Source: Plantago elongata
Taxonomy: Eukaryota; Streptophyta; Magnoliopsida; Lamiales; Plantaginaceae
Reading direction: 5' to 3'
NCBI GenBank assembly: GCA_036897095.1
Contig: JAYMSP010000785.1
Span: 1 to 41,353 of the forward strand
DNA: 41,353 nucleotides
Part shown: positions 22,331 through 32,803 of the stretch, one piece after another
How the letters are laid out: every line of letters starts with the position of its first letter
Numbering within the stretch: the stretch's first letter is position 1
Notes under the pieces: generated by a model
What the model was told of the DNA's origin: nothing
The model's database searches: none
The model's input: the letters and a program-made list of their open reading frames with translations, nothing else
Program-made: the position numbers and the translations under genes

Positions 22331-22900
22331 TTAAATAAAAAATCTGGAGAAACATGTTAAGACCTTGTTAAAAAATCAAACTAATTGCTCATGTTAAAAC
22401 CTTACTTTATTTTCCTAAAAAGAAGGTAAAAAAGTATATCAATAACACAAGAGTTCTACAAGAACATAAAAAAATCTCGGGATTCAAGTCCCAAATACAT
22501 CAACACCATTAACAACGTCTTTGTACTAAAGCACAAACTACCCCATGCCACTAAACCAATAATGTAACAAGGATAGGTCTAAAAGGACTCAAGTCTTCAC
22601 CCCAAAATCCACGCCTTCTCAACCCGAATCCGAGATCAAACCTAAATTTTTATGAGGAGCAATATCAACGGGAACCATTAACATCCCGGACTCCAAATAT
22701 CCCAACCATAGTGATCACTTCAAAACGGCAAACCAAAAGTCACCTTAACACCTTCAAACACATATGATACACTATGAATTAATCTTCATCAACCCTCTCA
22801 TTTAATATGTCTCGACACAAAGTTAAGTCAAGAGTTAGAGTTATTGACCGCAATTGACCCATATTAAAACCTTGCTAATGTTATATTATGATGGATGTAT
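22331..22900. other. Compositionally distinct, unclassified segment
   Basis: This ~570-bp stretch is less AT-rich than its surroundings and is rich in C and A on the + strand (for example CAACACCATTAACAACGTC and GGGAACCATTAACATCCCGG). It contains ATGTTAAAACCTTACT and, near its end, CATATTAAAACCTTGCTAAT, a loosely repeated phrase. No open frame spans it. It looks like a relic of an inserted repeat or gene piece, family unknown. Confidence 0.35.
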
Positions 22901-23569
22901 CACCAACCTGGTTTTAGATACCATGACTCGATCGATCAGAATTTGACAATGAACATTCATATGAACATCAGAAGTTTAAAAAATGAGTAAGAGCTAAGAA
23001 GTACGTGTACGGTGTACGAGACTTTCTAAGACTCTAAAAAATAATAGCTTCAATTCACTGGTTTTGTTTTAATCTATTAATAAGTTTTACATATTTAATT
23101 ATGTTAGTACTGTATATGTGTGACCTAATATCACCTAAACATTTCTTTATAGTATGTGTAAATTTCACTCCCCAAGTCATATATGTGTTCGACCAAACAC
23201 TGGCAGTCATGTTAATTCAAAATAACGTAAACTTAAAGGTTAATTGACTTAAATTGAATAATATACTACTGAATTCTTGCAATTATATGAAAAGTCACTT
23301 TGACTCTATACTTAAAGTCCAGGTGTTTAGATTGAAACCAAGAAAGTCAAATGTATAAGTCGATTCAACTAATTAAATCAGAAACTCGTGATATAACATG
23401 GTACAAAATCTCGCAACGTCTCATCGATCCGAAACGGCAAAAAGGTTTCGGAAAATAGCCAACTCATTTATAATTGTAGCCTTCATCTAGACAATTAATT
23501 TAAAATTTAAATTGGTAATCGATTAAATAATCAATATTTTAGTAAAATATTTAGTTGATTTTTTAAAAT
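22901..23569. other. Intergenic, nothing recognised
   Basis: AT-rich; no coding region or element is supported. Confidence 0.5.
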
Positions 23570-23585
23570 AAAAAATTAATTAATT

Positions 23586-23655
23586 TTTTTTGAAACGGCT
23601 AAAGGGTGACGTAAACCCCGATCTATTTGGTTGAAGGTGAAGCATCTTCGTTGTC
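23586..23655 (-). mobile_element. Very short tRNA-like SINE lacking the A-box segment, with 16-bp target duplication
   Basis: Identical 16-bp repeats (AAAAAATTAATTAATT) lie at 23570-23585 and 23656-23671. On the minus strand the 70-bp insert reads GACAACGAAG, then ATGCTTCACCTTCAACCAAA, TAGATCGGGGTTTACGTCAC, CCTTTAGCCGTTTC and an A tail. The roughly 15-18 bases CGCAACTCAGTTGGTAAG, holding the A box in sister copies, are absent. The B-box-like GGGTTTACGTCACC and the 3' end are present. Because the flanks are low-complexity, the duplication is a little less conclusive than in the other copies. Confidence 0.75.
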
Positions 23656-24257
23656 AAAAAATTAATTAATTAACTAATAATTCAGTTACTTTGTTGAATA
23701 TGTTATGTAAATATTAAATATAAATAGGTTAGCGTATTTTCTTAACAAGTATATATATTTTATAAATTTATCTAATCAGCTAACTTATTAGCTACAAGTT
23801 ACGTTTATACTTATTTAAAATATAGTAAGTTCATATGTTAGTACTAGTCGTTTAGCAAAACTAGCTAAATGTAAACTAAATGTATATTATAATGATAATA
23901 GGGAAATTTACATCGAATCTCCCCAATAAACACTCTATTAACAAGAAAGTTCATCGCATTTGAACAATAACACCACATGACAAGTTTTATAAGCAATTAC
24001 GTTTTAGTTCAAAAGTCAAAAGCTATGTCCTGCGTGGTAGACAATTAGTGACATGAATTTTTTCAACAATGATATTTTTCAAATTACAATCAATCCCACT
24101 TACTTATTTAACTTTCAATTTAGAGCCCTGAAGTTTATTATAAATTCAAACGAACCTATACTTATATTAGTCCATTGTATTTCAATCCAAACAAATTGCA
24201 ATAAAGTCCATTTTATATATTTCTTTCATAAAATCCCTTTTTTTCTGAAAAATAAAA

Positions 24258-24621
24258 ATCTCCATTGATGGAGCTTGGATCTCCATTTTCGAAACTTCAA
24301 TGGAGCTTTGAAACTCCAAATATGGAGATAGAAGCTCCATTTTAGGAGCTTAAACAACTCTGAAATGGGGCTTGAACAACTCCATTTTCAGAGCTGCTTG
24401 AGCTCCATTAGAGGAGCTTTGAGGCTCCGAAAGTGGAGCTTCAAATCGTCATTAATGGAGATGTTGAAGCTCCAATAATGGAGCTTGAACAACTCCATTT
24501 CCGGAGCTTTGAAGCTCCAAAATTGGGGCTTCAAATCTCTATTAATGGAGCTGTTGAAGCTCCAATTATGAAGCTCGAACTCATGCTTCAATAGTGGAGT
24601 AAAAACTCTATCAATGGAGAT
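24258..24621. mobile_element. GGAGCT-rich foldback element with internal tandem units
   Basis: The outer ends are inverted over 15 of 16 bases (ATCTCCATTGATGGAG at 24258 and CTCTATCAATGGAGAT at 24606). The interior alternates GGAGCTT and AAGCTCC many times and contains two tandem units starting GCTTGAACAACTCCATTT at about 24369 and 24485. Every unit can pair with others, so the segment could fold into many alternative hairpins. An open frame on the minus strand (24388-24591) simply translates the units into a repeated WSFN-SIN-DLK-KAP-MEL pattern. No transposase or known family is recognised. Confidence 0.6.
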
Positions 24622-25275
24622 AATTTTTTTCTTATAATGAATTAGGAATTATTTAGTGTTAGTTGATGCAAAATGTGTATAAATAATGAAGAAGATTTGT
24701 AATTCTAAAAGAAATTGAGTTTAATGATGAAAAATGGTGAATCATGATGGTTTGATGAAGAAGAAGATGAAAATGAAAGTTTAAATTATGTTGGGTCAAT
24801 TGTAAAATTATTTTTGATGTTATAAGAGTTGATTTGCAATTTGTAATTGAATAATCCACGTGGACATTATTTAATTAAGCAGTCAACACTGAAAATATAT
24901 TTTAGACTGGAATATTATAGTTCAAAAGTTAGGGACGGATATGTTATTAGGAACTTTATTAGGGGGGCCAAAAGAAATTCACTCAATGAGAATATATTAC
25001 ACTCAACCACCTTTTTAGATGCCATGTGAACGATTATGTCCTAACGATTCAAAATTTACAATGAACTTAAATCTGAGTATAAAGTTGACTTTTAACAAAA
25101 AATCTAGTTTGCCCATTTATTTAAACATTTCTTTAAAAATACAAGTTTCATCTTATTACACATTTATCTAAAATATTTTACGTTATACAGTATAAAAACA
25201 ATACTTCAATATAATTCTTAAAACTTTCAAAGTAAACCCCAAAATTACTTTCATCCATCTTCTTTATAAAAATAT
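24622..25275. other. Intergenic, nothing recognised
   Basis: AT-rich sequence between the GGAGCT foldback and a smaller related block. No coding region is supported. Confidence 0.5.
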
Positions 25276-25284
25276 AATAAAAAA

Positions 25285-25395
25285 GCGGAGCTTCCATAAA
25301 AGTTTCCGTTGGAAGCTCTAATTGGAGTTTGGAAGCTTCGAATTTGCAAGCATCAAAGCTCAAGATTTGCAGCTTCCATGGAAAACTTGAGTCAT
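25285..25395. repeat. Smaller GGAGCTTCC-type repeat block
   Basis: GCGGAGCTTCC, GTTGGAAGCTC, TTTGGAAGCTTC and GCAGCTTCCATGG alternate in both orientations, in the same style as the foldback 660 bp upstream but diverged from it. It may be a partial relative or a parallel low-complexity expansion. Confidence 0.45.
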
Positions 25396-25399
25396 CAAG

Positions 25400-26551
25400 A
25401 TGAACATTGATGTATAAATCGAATTATTTGGCCCACAAATACCAATCAAGTTTTATTTGCAGAAAAACTAAACATATACTCCCTAGTATGAATGAAGTAG
25501 CTTCTTAGCTCGTCTCAAGATGCAGATTGATAGATTGAAAAAGGTTATTATGAAAATGCTCAATTTATATTTTTGCTAATTAGAAAGAAAGTGTAATATG
25601 AAATTTCCTTCGAAAAAGGTTTTATAACTTTATATTCTTGAAATGATGACTGGAAGATCTGTTGAAAGAAGCAAAGTTTCGTGTAATGTTTCGATTGAAG
25701 TTTCGCTCAGAGTTTCACGCAACAACAGAAAACATATTTCGTTTTATGCAAACTGTAGAATGATGCAGTTTAGTAAAGAATGCAATGCAGAAAGATGTAA
25801 AATGACACACTAAATTTATAGTGGTTCGGTCACAACATACTTACGTCCACTCTCCAAACCTTTACTTTTGGGTATTACACTAAGATCCTTGATAGACACT
25901 TTCCAACCTGCAAGTACTCAAGAACAAACAACCCTTGTACTTCCCTCTTGCTTCGTCTAAGCTATTTCTACCTAGACCAAGTGACTCGTGTAAAGAAGCA
26001 ATCCCAAGTCCTTTAAAAAGACGATAACAAGATCTTAGAAACTCACAATACAACAGGTTGAATGATTATGCCACTGACATAACTCTCTCTATTCTATACA
26101 TAAACTCAATAATATCAATAGAGAGATTTGAAGACAACTACATTGATAGAACTCGTTGTAGCACTGTTGTCTTTTTTTCTTCCTTTTCCAAACTTAAACT
26201 CTTTTATAAAGCAGAGGAATATTAACGTTTGAAGCTAAGTTTAGTCTGTTCTGATTTGCTGAAAGAATAAAGTACTTCAGATTTTTTTTTAGATGCTTGT
26301 TGAGACTTTTTAGGAGATTATATGAATTGAAACTCCTCCTAATCATCCTCATTTATCTCTTAACGTTGACAGTCTTCTTGGTGTAGATACCTATTTTTTC
26401 TCTTCTCTTCTATCTTTAGGAAATAAGATTTTCCTTCAACCAACTTCATGCATTCTTCCTGCGCCAACAAAACAATAAGCACAGCTACAAAATAATCAAT
26501 TATAACATGTCTAAAATAGAGTAGTATAAATAGAATTGTTCAAATTAATTA
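25400..26551. other. Intergenic with an unclassified repeat-like segment
   Basis: Around 25810-25850, TTTATAGTGGTTCGGTCACA and ACTTACGTCCACTCTCC resemble a phrase I remember from dispersed plant repeats, but I cannot name the family or its ends. The surrounding ~350 bp is less AT-rich than the rest. No coding region is supported. Confidence 0.3.
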
Positions 26552-26783
26552 CTCCATCCGTCTCATTTTAGAAGTTCTGCTTTTCATTTTGGGTTGTCTT
26601 AATTTGGGAGTCTAGCTTCATTAAATGATAAATCTCTCTCCTATTTTATATATTATATTTCATACTTTATTCACTATTTATCCTACCATATCCAATCACA
26701 TTCATAATTTATTACCTTGTTTCCTACTTGTTTCTTAAAATTTGTATCCGGTCCCGCAGAACTTTCAAATCGAACGGAGAAAG
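26552..26783. mobile_element. Stowaway-like MITE with TA target duplication
   Basis: The element begins CTCCATCCGTCTCATTTTAG after TA (26550-26551) and ends CAAATCGAACGGAGAAAG before TA (26784-26785). Its ends are inverted over about 28 bp, each reaching a GTTCTGC/GCAGAAC core. A size of 232 bp, TA duplication and the CTCC-TCCGT terminus fit Stowaway elements mobilised by Tc1/mariner-type transposases. It is non-coding. Confidence 0.85.
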
Positions 26784-26785
26784 TA

Positions 26786-28985
26786 TAAGACATGTATTAT
26801 TGTAGATAAAAGTATTTAGTCTATACTTAAAATTGTTTGTTATCATCACATGAAATTCATTAGGATTAACAGAAAGACTAAATTCTAATCAATCCATAGG
26901 GTAACTATTTGATGTAATATGAAGAATTTGGTATTTAACAACTGGACCATAAACTTAAAATCACATTAGTAGCTAGTGGATCAGGTGGTTGGTGATGATC
27001 ATAGGTTAGCTAGCTAGTAGCTAAAATTGTTCGTTGATTTGTCAAATATAGAGCAATCAGTTAACTCCATGTTTGTTGGCCGATCATGTGTGTGTCTATG
27101 TAACGGCCATTTCTGTTTTGTTCGACTAGATATTGTCGAAGGAAAGAAGAAATATTATTTTTGTTGTTAAATGTAAAGATAAAAGAAAAAGACAAGAAGA
27201 AAAAAGAAAAGAAAAAGTAGTAGGTACAACTAATTAATCCGTTTAGAAAATGGAATAGGCTCGATCTATAGTCATTTGACCTGGATCTCCTACAATGAGG
27301 TACTACTAACTTCAAGAAAAGAAATCTTTGTAATTATGTTAGGCTCATCATGATTTAAATGGATTTTGAGGAAAAATGAAAGAATTTATGGAAAATTAAA
27401 CCCCTCAGAAAATGTTGAAGGAAACCAACAGTTTTCACTTTCTTCCGTTGTTTGGTAATTCTTTAGTTTTGTTTAGAATTGATGGTTAATTTATGGCATA
27501 CTTTTGTTTACATTATTTTTTGAATTTCTTTTGGATGTTTCTCTATTCTTTGTTGCTCTTTTATTTTTTTGTTAAACGTTGAATATTAAACTTTTGAGTA
27601 TAAAAATAAGATCATTATTTGACCAACATATATACATTAGTTACATATGGACATTGAATTATTAAAATGAAACTTTAAATTAAGTATAAAATGTGAAAAT
27701 AATTGAAAAATTGTGAGTATACATAACAAGATTAAATAAAACAGTATAATTTAAATTGATTCGTGTCTTAATAAACCGAACAATGATGACATCGGAATAT
27801 TTTTCTGTGGAAATTACTGTTATGAGTTTGGACCACTTTTACAAATCTGTTTAGTGCTAGAAGAATCCAGATGGTATGGATAATTCACGCATTATTGATC
27901 TTCGGAATCAAATCCATAAAATTTGTGAGACCGTACATAGGGGAAGTTATTTGTAAACTTGGCGTGCTAAATAGTGGAATGACTTCTAGTCTAGTCTATA
28001 ACTCTATATAGTCTAGTTTTAATTTTTAATTTCGTATTTTGATGCAAAAATTACGCATGCTTTTACTAGTTACGAGAATATATGAACACTTGCACTTTGG
28101 TGCTGGTGGAGTCTAATTTTTAGTTGGTTAATTAATTTGGCTATATTTTATATATAAACCTAGAGGTATCACGACTTATTCTTATCAAATTAGTTTCATG
28201 GAAATTAACGCGGTATTTGGCTCGTAATTGTTATATTAGTTAACTAATTGTATGAATAAATAAATATATACAGCTAGTGAGTACTTGTTTAATTACTAAT
28301 TAGCTCAACCCGAAACCACGGATTCTTTAGGCTAACAGATTTAGCAGAGCCATAACAAAAAAGAATAATCAATACTCCACCAAATAATTACTAGACTTCA
28401 TTAGATACTTTGTCAGGCTTCACTGAGTGATATCGCAAGCTCAGCATTATATCATATCCATAATTCATCCGTTGCAATTCACTCGGTCTCAAAATCTCTA
28501 CAACATCAGCATTTCACTCACTGTAACTTATTTTACAATTCTGCACAATTCACTACTCTAACAAAGAAATCTAATATCTATTTTATTTTAACATTTTTCT
28601 CAAACTTAATTATTCATTTAATTTTCTTTTCTTATTTCCTTTAAAACTTTAAACAATTTTTTTTTAAAATACTTTAAATTAAAATTATAAAATCTACATT
28701 TTCCAAATATGTTTTACATTTCTAACTTTAATTTTAAATGATTTAAATTTAAGTTTTACAAGTAATAAAATACCTCAATTGTTTTAAAATATTATCGTTT
28801 CATTTAATATATATTTAATTGAAAGAAATTAAAAAGGGAAGTGAAAATGAAATATAAAAGAAAAGAGATGAAAAAGGAAGATAAGTAATGAAGCAGGAAA
28901 GAAATAGCAGCCAGGAGAAATATGAAGAGCGAGAAAGAAAAGCAAAGCAAATAACAATTTTTAAATTAAAAAAAGGAGTAGGGCC
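26786..28985. other. Long intergenic stretch, no gene supported
   Basis: AT-rich throughout, with a purine-rich run near 27160-27220 on the + strand (AAAGAAAAAGACAAGAAG). Short open frames here have no recognisable domains. No transposon ends were seen. Confidence 0.5.
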
Positions 28986-28991
28986 CTTGGG

Positions 28992-29096
28992 CTGCGCCTT
29001 AAAATTTTGGGGCGCTGGGTGCGTTCCAACCCATCTTAAGACCCTACTGGAGCCTGAAGATGGGTTGTATCAGAATTGCAAAATTTTGGGGCGCAG
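28992..29096. repeat. Foldback hairpin repeat, copy 1 (CTACTGG loop)
   Basis: Outer arms CTGCGCC (28992-28998) and GGCGCAG (29090-29096) are inverted, each followed inward by an AAAATTTTG-type segment. Nested inside, CCCATCTT (29030-29037) pairs with AAGATGGG (29057-29064) around CTACTGG (29044-29050). It is clearly GC-richer than the flanks. A related hairpin lies 746 bp downstream. Family unknown. Confidence 0.65.
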
Positions 29097-29104
29097 TTCA
29101 AGGA

Positions 29105-29695
29105 CGGACACATAAATGTATATTGTGAATATCAAATCTTTTTACTATAACTTTAATTTAAAATATTTATTATTAATGACTAATAAAAATTACGCTTTCA
29201 AAACTCACATAGTAAAGAACAATGTTTAGACTATAATTTTTTAAATTATGTGCTTATAAACGGGAGGAATTAGATATAACATAGCTTTGTTTAGATTGAA
29301 TAATTTTTTTTAAATATGTTAAATAAATGAATTTATCATTGAGTAGAAAAATAAAGAAACAAAGAGAGTTAAATGAAATAAAGTTAAGCATTTATAAAAT
29401 ATGATTGTGAAATGTAAACTAAAAGAACATGAAAAAAGAGAGAAATAATAAAAAATATTACTGAATCATAAAGAAACAATGAAAAATGTCAAGTAAATGG
29501 TAAAAAATAATATAAACAAAATGGTTGGAAAATCTAGCACTACTGAGAATCAAACTTGTGACAAATTGGCAAGGGAAGGCTTTATAGAACATATGTGCCC
29601 AGCTGAGATGTACCAATTTATTTCATAATTTATTCTTGCTAAATATATCACTATTCATTAAATTTTTGGAAGGGGAATAATAAACATTTCATGTT
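29105..29695. other. AT-rich spacer between two hairpin repeats
   Basis: Strongly AT-rich with A-rich runs on the + strand. No gene or element is recognised. Confidence 0.5.
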
Positions 29696-29698
29696 TAA

Positions 29699-29840
29699 AA
29701 TTGAGGGACCGCGATTGCAGTCCCTCAATTGTATATGCGTCCATGCATGGCGCAACCCAGGGCCCAACATCCCAACCTATCTTCAGACTCTACTGGCGTC
29801 TGAAGATAGGTTTGCATCAGATCAGAGTTGCAACTCTGAT
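29699..29840. repeat. Triple-hairpin repeat, copy 2 (CTACTGG loop)
   Basis: Three perfect inverted repeats follow one another. AATTGAGGGAC/GTCCCTCAATT spans 29699-29730 with a 10-nt loop. CCTATCTTCAGAC/GTCTGAAGATAGG spans 29776-29810 with a 9-nt loop containing CTACTGG. ATCAGAGTTGCAACTCTGAT is a 20-bp palindrome at 29821-29840. The middle hairpin is the counterpart of the one at 29030-29064. Perfect stems in otherwise decayed DNA suggest recent origin or conservation of structure. No coding region is implied. Confidence 0.7.
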
Positions 29841-30094
29841 GGTGATGGTCTTTTAACTTTGATGTATTCTAGAAATTATAAGTAAGTTGGTTTCAATTAG
29901 GTTTAAATAATTCTTTGAAATTGAATTTCAACATACGAGACATAAATACTTTGATTGGAGTCATGAATATATTTTTTGCCGTTTCAATAGAAAAGTTTAA
30001 AGACATGAATTAAAATATGAGATATAATGAATATATATGAAACGGGTTTAACCCGTAATGCTTAGAGTAATGGAATTACATTTTGACCTAGCTA

Positions 30095-30640
30095 ACTCAA
30101 TATGGTATTCAAAAAAGTTCCGTAAACTTGATACATGGATTTTTTTAAAAATATACCGTATAGTGAGACACATCCACTTTATATACTGCACAATGACTAT
30201 GCATTTTTTGTATACATTACAGTGACTAATTAGTTAGAAGATATACTTCAGTCATTTTTTTCTCCGATTTGGTGATTTATTACACGCACATGTGGTATCT
30301 CACACACTTGACACAATGACTTTGTATTTTTTGATTTTCTCTTTCTTTTCTTAATTTTTCATTCAAAATAATTTTCAAAATTGAATCATGATATGACATA
30401 TGTCAAGCACTTGAGATACTTTCGACTTGAGGCACTTTCGATGTGTGGAATACTTTCAGTGCGTGTAATAAATTATCAAAACGGAGAAAAAAAATGATCG
30501 GAGTATAATTTCTGAACAAGTAGACATTGCAAGGTATATAAAAAATACATAGCTATTGTGTAATATATAAAATTGATTTGTCTCGCCTTACGATATACGT
30601 CAAAGTATTTTTTCAAACTTTGACATACTAACATTGGTTT
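30095..30640. mobile_element. Long-armed foldback element
   Basis: The left arm (about 30095-30325) and right arm (about 30395-30640) are imperfect inverse copies. ATTTATTACACGCAC near 30278-30292 is matched by GTGCGTGTAATAAAT near 30460-30474. TTTTTTTCTCCG near 30255 is matched by CGGAGAAAAAAAA near 30482. GTATCTCA...CTTGACA near 30296 is matched by TGTCAAGCACTTGAGATAC near 30402. The short centre also carries a threefold TACTTTCGACTTGAGG-like repeat. No transposase is visible. It could be a foldback-type DNA element or an inverted-duplication locus able to give a hairpin RNA. Confidence 0.75.
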
Positions 30641-32185
30641 TGATATACAGTTAAGGAAATTGCCGAAGCAATCCTGCTTTGCGTGGTAATTTAGAGAAAA
30701 TCTTGAATTCAAGTCTTAAGGTCATCGATCAGCTCAGTTGTAAATTGTGATTGAATAGTTCAATTGTTCAAAACATTTTCAAGCCTTTCGTGATTAGTCA
30801 TCAATATATATTAATAATTTCTCCAATACATTTGGACTAATATTAGTTTGTGCATGTCTTCTAATTAATTTCCTGCAGATTTCATCTTATTTTCTTGGCC
30901 ACTTCCCCAATTAAATCAACTCATGAAACATGCGAAAGAAAGATACATGTTCGTGAACATGTTATGAGTATACTCTTCTAGCAAAGGGCCGCTGTATATT
31001 GAAATACAATCAGTGTATATGTCAAACAATGTATATAAAACGATTGGATACTACCGGTGTACTTCCGGATGCAGGATTCAGACGCGACGAGAACTTTATA
31101 CCTTATTTTTCTATTAATTCTTCATATCTATATATGTTAAAGTTCTATATAATTTAAAAGTTTAAACTTATATTAAAAATTGTGAAATGTAGTTATTCAA
31201 TATTCCAATACATTCGTGATCGATTACAATCCTTATGGAAGAACTTCCATCATAAAGACAATTAAGAACTGAATTTGATTTTAGACCTTAGTCGATGTTT
31301 GATTGGGTCTGAATTTGAGTGTTCATATCGACCGAAAGTATTAATCAAACACAATATAACTAATTAATGTAATATTATGTACTAAGATCTTATACAACTT
31401 TTACACTATCATAGTCCTTATGTCATTAAACTGTGTTGCAAGAAATGTACTTTGACGAAACGAGATTTCGGTTCAACAACGTTATATCCAGATAGTACTA
31501 ATCATAGTGCAAGAAATGAATTTAATCAGACGACATTTCTTTGTGTTTTCAATCTCAAGCTAGATTTGAAAATAGTGATGTAGTAATTAAAGTGAATTGC
31601 ACGATCAATCAATAATCTTTTTTGAGTTTTCATGCATTGCCCAGTTTACTGATGCCGTACGACCATATAACAATATGGTTTTCACCGGATAAATTTGTAC
31701 TAATACAACTCATAAATTTTACTATAATATATAATTTCATCTGGCATGAGATTTATTACCAATGGAATATTGGCTGTATAATTTTTCACAATATAGGAGA
31801 TTGATTGTGGAATTAATAACTCAGAGATCTTTTATCAATCACTTGTATTAATCCCTACTAATATACACTTTTACGGAGATAACCTATTCAATTTAAATCA
31901 TTATTCAAACAATCTCCTCAAATAGTTTTAAAGTGGCTACTTGTGGATGGATCAGAGAATTTAATCAATACGGAGTGTTTATCATGGTTAAAATGAAGTG
32001 AGAGATGGGCTCGTATTTTTGTTTTAAATCAATAGTACATTACGTAACATGTTTCACATATAATCAACATAGATGAACAAATAAAATACTTCATTCAAAG
32101 ATACACACCGTTAATTGGAAGAATAACATTTCGTTTTGAAAATATTACACTACGGTGACTAAATTCCTAACATCTTCGACTTGTA
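30641..32185. other. Intergenic, no gene supported
   Basis: AT-rich. A loosely repeated phrase (GCAAGAAATG...GACATTTC-like) occurs twice near 31439 and 31510. No coding region or element end is supported. Confidence 0.5.
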
Positions 32186-32201
32186 GATCCACCGCCTTTA
32201 T

Positions 32202-32281
32202 TTTTTTTCTAAAACGGCTAAAGAACCCGACTTACTCGTTGGTGTGTAAACGTCTTACCAACTGAACTGCACTTCGCTGTC
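32202..32281 (-). mobile_element. Very short tRNA-like SINE with 16-bp target duplication (15 of 16)
   Basis: Flanking repeats GATCCACCGCCTTTAT (32186-32201) and GATCAACCGCCTTTAT (32282-32297) differ at one base. On the minus strand the 80-bp insert reads GACAGCGAAGTGCAGTTCAG, TTGGTAAGACGTTTACACAC, CAACGAGTAAGTCGGGTTCT, TTAGCCGTTTTAG and an A tail. It keeps the A-box region; the B-box region is shortened. It lies about 600 bp upstream of the FMO start codon. Confidence 0.8.
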
Positions 32282-32638
32282 GATCAACCGCCTTTATCAC
32301 TTCATTTGGAATAGTGAGTCACTCTACCTTTTCTTTTTACATTAAAGCTGCGCTGAGTATCTTTCAAATTAATTAAGCATTCACTAAAAATTATTATGGA
32401 GTATTTGATAGAATAAGATGGAAATATCAATATATTTACACGGTTGCACCTCTTGTTCGACTCCGCATATCTCCTTTTTATACTCTAGATTAAGATAAAA
32501 TCTTCAAAACAGTTGGAAAAATTCCTCACCTTTCATTTAGTTGAAGAGAATTAATGCATGGAGTAACAATAGTTGCGTCAAATGATCTCTCATTCTCTCG
32601 TAAACTGAATTGGAAATTTCCTAATAGCCTAGTCTACT

Positions 32639-32644
32639 CACGTG
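32639..32644 (+). promoter_or_regulatory. G-box CACGTG in FMO promoter
   Basis: A perfect G-box core lies 50 bp upstream of the TATA box. bHLH and bZIP factors bind such sites. A TGACG core (minus strand, 32576-32580) lies 60 bp further upstream and could bind TGA-type bZIP factors. Function is inferred from motif and position only. Confidence 0.45.
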
Positions 32645-32665
32645 CTACCTGTCCAAACCAGGTAG
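32645..32665. promoter_or_regulatory. Perfect 7-bp inverted repeat in FMO promoter
   Basis: CTACCTG and CAGGTAG are inverted around a 7-bp spacer (TCCAAAC), directly abutting the G-box and 28 bp before the TATA box. The symmetry suggests a site for a dimeric regulator; none can be named. Confidence 0.45.
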
Positions 32666-32693
32666 TATTCATCTCCCATGCATAATCTTTTCC

Positions 32694-32700
32694 TATAAAT
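32694..32700 (+). promoter_or_regulatory. TATA box of the FMO gene
   Basis: TATAAAT lies 104 bp upstream of the ATG, predicting a leader of about 70-75 nt. Confidence 0.7.
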
Positions 32701-32803
32701 ACCTCACCCAAAGCACGTTGAGAAACCATCTTAGCTCAAATCAAATCTTGATCATCAAAATCATACAATTACCAAAAACACTCGCCAAAAAACCAAAACA
32801 AAA

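Noticed and set aside
24388-24591. 67-aa open frame on - with repeated peptide pattern
   Set aside because: The pattern is just the translation of the GGAGCT repeat units; nothing else suggests a protein.
27061-27315. 84-aa open frame on -
   Set aside because: It is driven by a purine-rich run giving Phe/Ser-rich translation; no domain or gene context.
28888-29115. Open frame overlapping hairpin copy 1, with PTHLKTLLEPEDG resembling PTYLQTLLASEDR in hairpin copy 2
   Set aside because: The shared peptide reflects the shared hairpin DNA; stems read in any frame look alike. No start, splice or domain evidence supports a protein.
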